Source: Actinomycetota bacterium (GTDB lineage Bacteria > Actinomycetota > Thermoleophilia > Gaiellales > Gaiellaceae). Taken from it: a DNA stretch of 33,679 nt. Of this stretch, positions 26,812 to 33,679 are shown piece after piece (the stretch's first letter is position 1; each line of letters opens with the position of its first letter). Location of the stretch: assembly GCA_005884945.1 (NCBI GenBank), contig VAYM01000110.1:1-33679 (forward strand), read 5' to 3'. The position numbers and the translations under genes were made by a program. The notes under the pieces were generated by a model that was given only the letters and a program-made list of their open reading frames with translations, was not told where the DNA came from and ran no database searches.

Positions 26812-28196
26812 GCTTCCGGGCGCGGCTGACACTTGTCGCCGCCGCCGCCGTCGCGCTCGCGGTCATCCTCGCCTCGGCGATCGTCTACGTCGTCGTCCGC
26901 CATCAGATGCGCAGCCAGGTCGACGATGCCGTGCGCGCGCAGGCGTTCCAGCTCGCGACGGGGCCACCGCTTCATCTCGAGCCGGGCGCAAACGGAAAGT
27001 ACTACCTCGACATCCATCGCGGGGTCGTCGGCGGCGGCGGATTCGTGCAGCTCGTCGGCCCGCGCGGAGCGACGTTCGTCACATTCGAGGAACTCGGCTC
27101 GCCTCCGATTCCGGTGTCGAAGGAAGCACTCGCCGTTGCCCAGGGCAAGAAGACGGACCAGTTCATGAGCGACGCGAGTGTCTCCGGTCGCGACTTCCGC
27201 GTCATGACCGTTCCCGTTCAGAACACGAACGGACAGTCGTCGGCGCTCCAGGTCGCGCAGGACCTCACCGGCGTCAACCACACGCTGAGCAAGATCCGGA
27301 AGATCCTCGTCGTGATCGGCCTCGGCGGCATCGCGCTCGCAGCCGCGCTCGGTCTCATCGTTTCGCGCGCCGCGCTCGCACCTGTGCGCCGCATGACGGG
27401 AGCGACGGAGAAGGTGGCCGAGACCGGCGACCTCTCGGAGCGGATCGAGACGCACGGAGCGGACGAGCTGAGCCGCCTCGGCGCGAGCTTCAACGCGATG
27501 CTCGCGGCGCTGGAGGACTCGACGCGTAAGCAGCGCCAGCTCGTCGCGGACGCGTCACACGAGCTGCGGACGCCGCTCACGAGCCTGCGCACGAACATCG
27601 AAGTGCTCGCCGGCGAGCGTACGCTGCCGCCGGGTGAGCGCGAGCGGCTCCTGCACGACGTCATCGAGCAGCTCGGCGAGATGACGACGCTGATTGCCGG
27701 CCTGATCGAGCTGGCGCGCGCGGAGGAACAACCGGACGAGCCGGAGGACGTCCGGCTCGACCTCGTCGCCGCCGATGCGGTCGAGCGTGCACGTCGGAAC
27801 CAGCCGGGCGTGGAGTTCGAGACGGACCTCCACGAGTCGCTCGTCCACGGCGTGCCGTCCACGATCGAGCGCGCGGTTGCGAACCTCCTCGACAACGCCG
27901 CGAAATGGAGCCCGCCCGGCGGCCCGGTCGAGGTCGGGGTCCGCGGCGGCACGGTGACCGTGCGGGATCACGGCCCGGGGATCGCGCAGGAGGATCTGCC
28001 GTACGTCTTCGACCGGTTCTACCGCGCACGCTCCGCACGCGGGCTGCCGGGATCCGGGCTGGGGCTGGCGATCGTGCGCCAGGTCGCGGAGGCACACGGC
28101 GGGGAGGTCGTGGCCGAGCGCGCACACGGTGGCGGCACGCAGATGACGCTCCGGCTCAACGGCCGCCCGCCACACGCCGCGGACGACGGTTCTTAG
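26808..28196 (+). CDS. Membrane sensor histidine kinase (HAMP-HisKA-HATPase)
   Basis: Starts at ATGA overlap with the response regulator; two TM segments, HAMP, H-box [26 protein letters not shown], HATPase [45 protein letters not shown]. Confidence 0.95.
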   Translation: MSFRARLTLVAAAAVALAVILASAIVYVVVRHQMRSQVDDAVRAQAFQLATGPPLHLEPGANGKYYLDIHRGVVGGGGFVQLVGPRGATFVTFEELGSPPIPVSKEALAVAQGKKTDQFMSDASVSGRDFRVMTVPVQNTNGQSSALQVAQDLTGVNHTLSKIRKILVVIGLGGIALAAALGLIVSRAALAPVRRMTGATEKVAETGDLSERIETHGADELSRLGASFNAMLAALEDSTRKQRQLVADASHELRTPLTSLRTNIEVLAGERTLPPGERERLLHDVIEQLGEMTTLIAGLIELARAEEQPDEPEDVRLDLVAADAVERARRNQPGVEFETDLHESLVHGVPSTIERAVANLLDNAAKWSPPGGPVEVGVRGGTVTVRDHGPGIAQEDLPYVFDRFYRARSARGLPGSGLGLAIVRQVAEAHGGEVVAERAHGGGTQMTLRLNGRPPHAADDGS

Positions 28197-28218
28197 CTTC
28201 GTCTTAGGCTGGTCTTAG
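28191..28218 (+). promoter_or_regulatory. Triple TCTTAG direct-repeat array
   Basis: TCTTAG at 28191, 28202 and 28213 (11-bp steps), upstream of the gene at 28264; first copy contains the kinase stop codon. Confidence 0.85.
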
Positions 28219-28263
28219 GGACCAGTGCTCTCATCAGAGCAGACCCGGGAAAGGAGCTCGACC

Positions 28264-28941
28264 ATGCTGGGAAGCCGTGGGCGGAAGCTGATCGTCGCGA
28301 TCGTCGCGACGCTCGCAGTTGCAGGCGGAGGCATCGCGATCGGCGCGACGCAGCTCGGATCTCCGAGCCAGGAAAGCCAGGCGGTCGTGAACGATGCCGC
28401 GAAACAACTGGGCGTGACTCCGACAGCGCTGAGCAATGCGCTCGAGAACGCGTTGCTGAATCGCGTCGACGCAGCCGTCGCATCCGGCCGTATCACGAAG
28501 GACCAGGGTGACGCGTTGAAGGCGCGCATCCGGTCCGGCTCCGTTCCGTTCTTCGGTTTCGGCGCGTTCGGTGACCATCACTACGGCGATGATCTGCAGG
28601 CCGCCGCGACCTATCTCGGCATCACGACGGACGCCCTCCGTTCGGAGCTCGCTTCGGGCAAGACGCTCGCCGCGGTTGCGAAGGAGAACGGCAAGTCGGT
28701 CGACGGTCTCGTCGAGGTCCTCTACAACGCGGAGAAGAAGGAGCTCGACCAGGCGGTTGCGAACGGTCGGCTCACGAAAGACCAGGAGCAGACGATCCTG
28801 ACGCACGTGCGCGACCGCATCACGGCGAAGGTCAACGGGACGCTGCCACGGTTCAACGGTCACTTCGACCGGTTCCGCGCGCCGGGGCCGTTCTGGGGCG
28901 GCTTCGAACGTCTGCGCCCGTTCCACGGCTCGACCACGTAA
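28264..28941 (+). CDS. Secreted/anchored helical protein of unknown function
   Basis: RBS aaaggag; N-terminal signal-like segment MLGSRGRKLIVAIVATLAVAGGGIAIGA; repeated LGVT..AL...A...LLNRVDAAVASGRITKDQGD type helical units. Confidence 0.85.
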   Translation: MLGSRGRKLIVAIVATLAVAGGGIAIGATQLGSPSQESQAVVNDAAKQLGVTPTALSNALENALLNRVDAAVASGRITKDQGDALKARIRSGSVPFFGFGAFGDHHYGDDLQAAATYLGITTDALRSELASGKTLAAVAKENGKSVDGLVEVLYNAEKKELDQAVANGRLTKDQEQTILTHVRDRITAKVNGTLPRFNGHFDRFRAPGPFWGGFERLRPFHGSTT

Positions 28942-28943
28942 CG

Positions 28944-28982
28944 TTTAACGAAGTGCTAACCGGCGTCTTAGAGGGGTCTTAG
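28944..28982 (+). promoter_or_regulatory. Four-half-site array upstream of the metalloprotease gene
   Basis: TTTAAC 28944, GCTAAC 28955, TCTTAG 28966, TCTTAG 28977: exact 11-bp steps. Confidence 0.8.
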
Positions 28983-29005
28983 GCGTGCGCGCGAGTCTGG
29001 AGCGA

Positions 29006-30112
29006 ATGATCAGGCCCCAGCCATTCAGCACCCGCCTGCGGCTGATGTGCGGGGGCCTGCCGGTCCTCGTGGCCGCCGCCGCCCTTGCTGCCAGCCCCTC
29101 GGCGGCGGCCACGAGGGAAAGCCTGAAGACGCCGCTGCTCGCGGACATCGGCACCGCGGCGACGCCGATCACAGATTCGATCCTGTCGAGGCGCGCGACG
29201 CGCAGCCTCACCGCCGCCGCATCCTGGGGCGGCACGTTCACGACGTCCGCGGGTGACCAGGTCTCCATCCACGTCTCGGACAGCTATCCGGTCGACAACA
29301 CACGTGCGCAGCGCTGGGCCGACTTTCTCGGCAGCCTCGTGCACGGCTCGGAGATCTCGACCGTCCAGGTCTATCTCGCGCCGCTCGACGAAGTGCAGCA
29401 GTACTGCGGGCAGGACGCTCTTGCGTGCTACAACCCGACCAACAAGCTGCTCGTCGCGCCCGGCGACGATCCCAGCTCCGAGCTCTCGGCGGAAGCGGTC
29501 GTGACGCACGAGTACGGACACCACGTCGCGAACTCGCGCAACGACGCACCGTGGCTGGCGATCGACTACGGGACGAAGCGTTGGGCGTCGTACGTACAGG
29601 TCTGCTCGAAGGCGCAGGCCGGCCAGCTCTTCCCGGGCGCCGAGTCCGACTCGCGGTATCAGCTGAATCCCGGTGAAGGCTTCGCGGAGAGCTATCGCGT
29701 CCTGAACCAGCATCGGCTCGGCGTCCCCGAGTCGCCCTGGCAGGTCGTGTCGCAGTCGCTCTATCCCGATGCGACCGCGCTGTCGCTCATCCAGCAGGAC
29801 GTGCTCACTCCATGGACCGGCCCGGCGCAGTCCACGCTGTCTGCGGCGCTCACGAAGCGCGCGAAGTCGCGGACGCTCAGCGTCGCCACGCCGCTCGACG
29901 GGACGTTCCGCGTCACGATCCGCGCGGCGAAGGGCGAGCGCGTCGGCGTCAACCTCGTGACGAGCACCGGCGCCCGCGTCGCGCACGCGGTCGTGACCGG
30001 GACGGCGGCGCGGACGCTGACGACGACCGTCTGCGGATCGCGCACGTACGGCGTCCAACTGAACCTCGCGAAGGGCGCGGGGCGGACGCGCGCGGTCGTT
30101 TCCAAGGCCTAG
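29006..30112 (+). CDS. Secreted zinc metallopeptidase-like protein
   Basis: In-frame ATG at 29006 (GTG at 28985 also possible), signal peptide, VVTHEYGHHVAN (HExxH) and downstream NPGEGFAESYR glutamate. Confidence 0.8.
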   Translation: MIRPQPFSTRLRLMCGGLPVLVAAAALAASPSAAATRESLKTPLLADIGTAATPITDSILSRRATRSLTAAASWGGTFTTSAGDQVSIHVSDSYPVDNTRAQRWADFLGSLVHGSEISTVQVYLAPLDEVQQYCGQDALACYNPTNKLLVAPGDDPSSELSAEAVVTHEYGHHVANSRNDAPWLAIDYGTKRWASYVQVCSKAQAGQLFPGAESDSRYQLNPGEGFAESYRVLNQHRLGVPESPWQVVSQSLYPDATALSLIQQDVLTPWTGPAQSTLSAALTKRAKSRTLSVATPLDGTFRVTIRAAKGERVGVNLVTSTGARVAHAVVTGTAARTLTTTVCGSRTYGVQLNLAKGAGRTRAVVSKA

Positions 30113-30307
30113 TTCAGAGACCGACGCGAACGCCGCCGCGGAGTGCGCAGGCTCGAGCCCGCCGCCCGAGCCCGAGAGGGGGCGCGCAAGGGGCGCTATT
30201 TACGAACCCTTTACAGGGCTTCTCTTCGATTCCGCCGAGGTGAGGAGTAACGTCCGCCGAATTCAGCGGGGGTCTCTCGCACGCGCTGCCTTAGAGAAGG
30301 AGTCTTG

Positions 30308-31462
30308 ATGCGCTTCACCCGAATCGTGCTGCTCTGCGCGCTCGTCGCCTTGGTCGCCGTTCCCGCCGCATTGGCCATCCGGTTCACGGACGACAGCTAC
30401 AACATTCCGACCGGAGTCGTCGGGCAGCCCTATAGCAAGCAGTTCAACGGGGCCGGCGGTTGCGGGCCGGCACTTCCGTACCAGTACAGCATCATCAGCG
30501 GCAGCTTGCCGCCGGGCCTTTCGCTGTCGAAGAGCGGCCTGATCGGCGGCACGCCGACGCAGGCCGGTAGCTGGTCGTTCTACGTCGACCTCAGCGACCA
30601 GAACCCGCCGTCTGCGACGTGGTGCCGTCCCGCGGAATCGCAGCGGCAGTTCACGATCACGGTGATCAACGGCGCGGCGGTTACACCGCTGACGATCGTC
30701 CAGCCTGCGCTAACGCCGAAAGCGATCGTCGTCGGGACGGCGTACAGCGTGCAGTTCTCCGCGCAGGGCGGCGGGACGCAGACGTGGTCCGTCCAGTCGG
30801 GCTCGCTGCCGACCGGTCTCACGCTGAGCTCGTCCGGGCTTCTCTCGGGCACGCCGACCGCGGCCGGGGACTTCACGTTCACGATCAAGGTGACGGACGG
30901 AATGCGCTCGGCGGCGCAGGCGTACACGCTCAGCGTCGTCAATGCACTGAAGGCGACGGTACCCGCGGTTCCCGCCGCGGAGGTGGCGCGGTCGTTCCGG
31001 CTTCAGCTCGCGGCGACGGGCGGACGGCCCGCGTACAAGTGGTCGGGTGCCGCGCTGCCGGCGGGTCTGACGCTCGATCCGGCGACCGGTGTCGTGAGCG
31101 GTGTTCCGGCAGTCGCGGGAACGTTCCCGGTCAAAGTCACCGTGACCGACACGCTCGGGCTCGCGACGACGATCGACCTTCCGCTCACCGTCGCTGCGAA
31201 GCTCACGCTGGTGAAGAAGACGGTCGCGGCTGCGAAGGTCGGTCGGCTCTTGCGCGTTCGGCTCTTCGCGAACGGCGGTGTGCTCCCACAGACGTGGAAG
31301 ATCGTTCGTGGCTCGCTCCCCGCAGGCGTCAAGCTCGCCGCGCGCAGCGGCCAGCTCGTGGGCAAGGCGCGGAAGGCCGGAACGTCGCGGGTCGTCGTGC
31401 AGGTGACGGACGCCCTCGGCGCAATCGCGCGCACGACGGTCGTTGTCCGCGTCCGCGGCTGA
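30308..31462 (+). CDS. Secreted protein with putative-Ig (He_PIG-like) repeats
   Basis: RBS agaaggag, signal peptide, repeats such as YQYSIISGSLPPGLSLSKSGLIGGTPTQAGSWSFYV and TWSVQSGSLPTGLTLSSSGLLSGTPTAAGDFTFTIKVTD. Confidence 0.88.
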   Translation: MRFTRIVLLCALVALVAVPAALAIRFTDDSYNIPTGVVGQPYSKQFNGAGGCGPALPYQYSIISGSLPPGLSLSKSGLIGGTPTQAGSWSFYVDLSDQNPPSATWCRPAESQRQFTITVINGAAVTPLTIVQPALTPKAIVVGTAYSVQFSAQGGGTQTWSVQSGSLPTGLTLSSSGLLSGTPTAAGDFTFTIKVTDGMRSAAQAYTLSVVNALKATVPAVPAAEVARSFRLQLAATGGRPAYKWSGAALPAGLTLDPATGVVSGVPAVAGTFPVKVTVTDTLGLATTIDLPLTVAAKLTLVKKTVAAAKVGRLLRVRLFANGGVLPQTWKIVRGSLPAGVKLAARSGQLVGKARKAGTSRVVVQVTDALGAIARTTVVVRVRG

Positions 31463-31477
31463 GGACTGAGGAACAGG

Positions 31478-31505
31478 CAGGCGGCTCACCACGGTGGGCC
31501 GCCTG
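31478..31505 (+). terminator. Hairpin downstream of putative-Ig gene
   Basis: CAGGCGGCTCAC-CACG-GTGGGCCGCCTG: 12-bp stem with one G-U pair. Confidence 0.65.
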
Positions 31506-31579
31506 TCGCTCGCGGTGCAAGGCGTAATCGACAGCACGCGCACGCGTCGACAGTCGGCGCATGCCGCCGAGGGGGCGCA

Positions 31580-31605
31580 TGTGGGGAGCCCGTCGGCTCC
31601 CCACA
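31580..31605. terminator. Hairpin between convergent genes
   Basis: TGTGGGGAGCC-CGTC-GGCTCCCCACA: perfect 11-bp stem, 4-nt loop, just past the stop of the minus-strand beta-helix gene. Confidence 0.75.
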
Positions 31606-31615
31606 CGCACTGCTC

Positions 31616-32779
31616 TCAGCCGACGCAGCCTGAGATCGAGCCGAGCGGCTCGCAGTTGTCGGGGGTGTTCCCCGACACGTCAGCGTGGTGGAGCGTCACT
31701 GTCCCCGCCGACACGGTCGGGTCGAAGCTGATGTTCACGATGCCACCGCCGCTTGCGGCGCTGTTGTCTGTGACAGCGCTGTGGTTGAGCAGCAGCGTCG
31801 GTGTCGGCTGGCCGGCGAAGAAGATCGCGTTGACGATCCCGCCGCCGAGGCCGCCCGGCGCCGTGTTTCCCGAGACGACCGTGTGGTTCAGCGTCGCGGT
31901 CGTGTGGTTGAGCAGACCGCCGCCGGTCTCGCCGGGTGCCGTGTTGTTGACGATTTGGCTGTCGTTGCTCACCAGCGTGCCGCCGTTCGCGATGCCGCCC
32001 CCGCCACTGTCGGGGACCCCGCTCGCCGTGTTGTAGGCGATCACGCTCTTGTTCAGCGTGATCAAGCTGCCGGGACCGCCGCCCATCCCATTGCCGCTGG
32101 CGATCCCGCCGCCGCCAGGGCCGGCGTTGTGATCGACCCTGCTGTTGTTCAGGGTCACGGTCGACGCGAGGCTGAGCAGGCCGCCGCCGCCGCTGCCGGT
32201 CTCCGGCACGGTGTTCGAGCTCACCTCGCTCTTGTTCAGCGTCGTGGTGGCACCGAAGGCGCTTGCGATTCCGCCACCGGCATCGTTCGCGAAGTTCCCG
32301 GTGACGGTCGAGCTGTTCAGGGTCAGCGTCCCGGAGACGTTCAGGATGCCGCCGCCCGCTCCGGCCGCCATGTGCCCCAGTACCTTGCCGGCCGTGATCG
32401 TGACGCCGTTCAGTGTCAGTGCACCACCCGAGCTCCCGTCGACCATGAAGATCCGGAAGTTGCTGTTGTTGCCGGCAATCGTCGCTCCCTTGCCGTTCAC
32501 TGTGATTGGCGTGACGACCACAGGCAGGCCGTTGCCGCCGACGGCCGGGTTGTTCGCCGTCGTGAGCGAATACGTGCAACCCGAGGCGAGGTTGATCGAC
32601 CCGCCACCGGCAGCATTGACGGTGTTCACCGCCGCAACCAGCCCGGCTCCACCCGCCGAGCATGGGACTTTCACCGAAGCCGCCGCCCCGGCAGCCGTCG
32701 AGGCCACCAGCGCCACTGCGGCCGTGGAGACGACCAAGACGCCGAGACGTCCGGCACGTTCACGCACACGCTGAAGCAT
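31616..32779 (-). CDS. Secreted right-handed beta-helix repeat protein
   Basis: Signal peptide; repeated TLTLNSSTVTGNFANDAGGGIA / LNNSRVDHNAGPGGGGIA type coils. ATG at 32779 preferred over TTG at 32785. Confidence 0.87.
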   Translation of the reverse strand: MLQRVRERAGRLGVLVVSTAAVALVASTAAGAAASVKVPCSAGGAGLVAAVNTVNAAGGGSINLASGCTYSLTTANNPAVGGNGLPVVVTPITVNGKGATIAGNNSNFRIFMVDGSSGGALTLNGVTITAGKVLGHMAAGAGGGILNVSGTLTLNSSTVTGNFANDAGGGIASAFGATTTLNKSEVSSNTVPETGSGGGGLLSLASTVTLNNSRVDHNAGPGGGGIASGNGMGGGPGSLITLNKSVIAYNTASGVPDSGGGGIANGGTLVSNDSQIVNNTAPGETGGGLLNHTTATLNHTVVSGNTAPGGLGGGIVNAIFFAGQPTPTLLLNHSAVTDNSAASGGGIVNISFDPTVSAGTVTLHHADVSGNTPDNCEPLGSISGCVG

Positions 32780-32804
32780 CCGCAATCTCCCCTTTCAGCT
32801 CTCA

Positions 32805-32824
32805 GAGCCGGCCTGCGCCGGCTC
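32805..32824 (-). other. 5'-leader hairpin upstream of the beta-helix gene
   Basis: GAGCCGGC-CTGC-GCCGGCTC: perfect 8-bp stem upstream of a GGGGAG RBS. Confidence 0.45.
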
Positions 32825-33044
32825 ACCACGCGGGATTGTCCCGCATGTTGCCACGAGCCGCAACGGCGCCCTTCGCTTCGCACGTGGATCGTTGATGCTC
32901 GTGTCGCGGGCAGTCGAGCCTAGCGAGCCGTTGCGTCTCGTTCCGCAGGCGCTTTGCGTCAGCTCGTGTTTCCCCTTCTGTTGCCCCCTTGGCGTGGCGA
33001 CAACCGAGCCGATGAGAAAGCCGCGCGTAGAGGGCTTTGCTCTA

Positions 33045-33117
33045 TGGGCCGGGCAGGGATCGAACCTGCGACCTTGGGATTAAAAGTCCCCTGCTCTACC
33101 AACTGAGCTACCGGCCC
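33045..33117 (-). tRNA. tRNA-Lys (anticodon TTT)
   Basis: Minus strand GGGCCGGTAGCTCAGTTGGTAGAGCAGGGGACTTTTAATCCCAAGGTCGCAGGTTCGATCCCTGCCCGGCCCA folds as a cloverleaf; no encoded CCA. Confidence 0.96.
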
Positions 33118-33166
33118 CGGGACTCAGGCTAGCCGCTTCGCGACGCCCGGCTATTCTGGCCTTTCC

Positions 33167-33239
33167 GCCCCCGTCGACTAGCGGTCTAGGTCTCCACCCT
33201 TTCAAGGTGGCAGCACGGGTTCGAATCCCGTCGGGGGTA
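33167..33239 (+). tRNA. tRNA-Glu (anticodon TTC)
   Basis: GCCCCCGTCGACTAGCGGTCTAGGTCTCCACCCTTTCAAGGTGGCAGCACGGGTTCGAATCCCGTCGGGGGTA cloverleaf. Confidence 0.95.
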
Positions 33240-33245
33240 CTACTC

Positions 33246-33318
33246 GGGCGGTTAGCTCAGCTGGGAGAGCGCCTGGTTTACACCCAGGAGGTCGGCGGTT
33301 CGATCCCGTCACCGCCCA
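33246..33318 (+). tRNA. tRNA-Val (anticodon TAC)
   Basis: GGGCGGTTAGCTCAGCTGGGAGAGCGCCTGGTTTACACCCAGGAGGTCGGCGGTTCGATCCCGTCACCGCCCA cloverleaf. Confidence 0.95.
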
Positions 33319-33472
33319 TGAACATCCATCGCGGCGCGGCCGCTTCGCGGACGCGGTCGGCGGACTCTAGCCTGCGCACTCCGCGGCGGCCGTGCCGCCG
33401 ACGATCGTGCGGCCTGCGCCGCGGCACAGCGAGCAGGCGCAAGATTCGCACGCCGCGCGAGTCTGCTCGTTC

Positions 33473-33634
33473 ATGGGCACCTCGACCCCGTGCTTCCGGT
33501 GCATCGCCTGTCGGTGCATCTACGTCTCGCGGGGTCGGTGGGATCTCCCCACCTGCCCTCGGTGCGGCTGTCGCTCCGCGCTCTTCGTCAACCGCGAGGT
33601 TCCCCGGCCGACAACGCGAACGCGTTCGTCTTAG
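33473..33634 (+). CDS. Possible small Cys-rich zinc-ribbon-like protein
   Basis: MGTSTPCFRCIACRCIYVSRGRWDLPTCPRCGCRSALFVNREVP...; CxxCxxCxC and CPRCGC spacing; no clear RBS. Confidence 0.4.
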   Translation: MGTSTPCFRCIACRCIYVSRGRWDLPTCPRCGCRSALFVNREVPRPTTRTRSS

Positions 33635-33679
33635 ACGATCAGCGCTTGCGGCTCCGTGTCGACCGCTTGCGGCTCGTCG
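33632..33679 (-). CDS. C-terminal end of a minus-strand gene truncated by the window edge
   Basis: Minus strand reads ...DEPQAVDTEPQALIV* with TAA at 33632-33634; too short to identify. Confidence 0.35.

Noticed and set aside
33045-33318. tRNA cluster as an integration site for a genomic island
   Set aside because: No integrase, direct repeat of a tRNA 3' end, or mobile genes visible in the window.
33627-33639. TCGTCT-T-AGACGA palindrome containing TCTTAG near the right edge
   Set aside because: Single TCTTAG without 11-bp partners and centred on a stop codon; insufficient evidence for a regulatory site.

Overview
High-GC, actinobacterial-type (possibly Thermoleophilia-like; lineage is inference) chromosomal window with dense gene packing. 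No CRISPR array, transposase, integrase or phage module was seen. Left to right: MOSC protein; double-cupin protein; a branched-chain amino-acid (Liv-type) ABC transporter operon (SBP, LivH, LivM, LivG, LivF) ending in a class-V aminotransferase-like gene; a large DUF2339-like membrane protein plus a small XRE regulator; a minus-strand signalling operon (CheB, CheR-PAS, histidine kinase, OmpR-type regulator, STAS, ANTAR); a small Cys-motif protein and an SGNH hydrolase; a YVTN beta-propeller protein; an MBL-fold hydrolase divergent from a lone cNMP-binding-domain protein; a tandem-ATPase/FtsX exporter; an HtrA-like protease divergent from an OmpR-type two-component system, followed by two secreted-protein genes; a putative-Ig secreted protein; a beta-helix secreted protein; and tRNA-Lys, tRNA-Glu and tRNA-Val. 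The most notable observations are: (1) an 83-bp symmetric array of eight 6-bp half-sites at exact 11-bp steps (TCTTAG-N5) between htrA and the two-component system, with the same arrays upstream of the next two secreted-protein genes, implying a compact envelope-stress regulon; (2) a shared ATAGCA-N4-TGCTAT operator sitting on the -10 element of both the DUF2339 gene and the adjacent XRE gene; (3) livG apparently disrupted by a small out-of-frame internal deletion in an otherwise intact liv operon; (4) an SGNH hydrolase with no canonical start codon before its catalytic GDS block.
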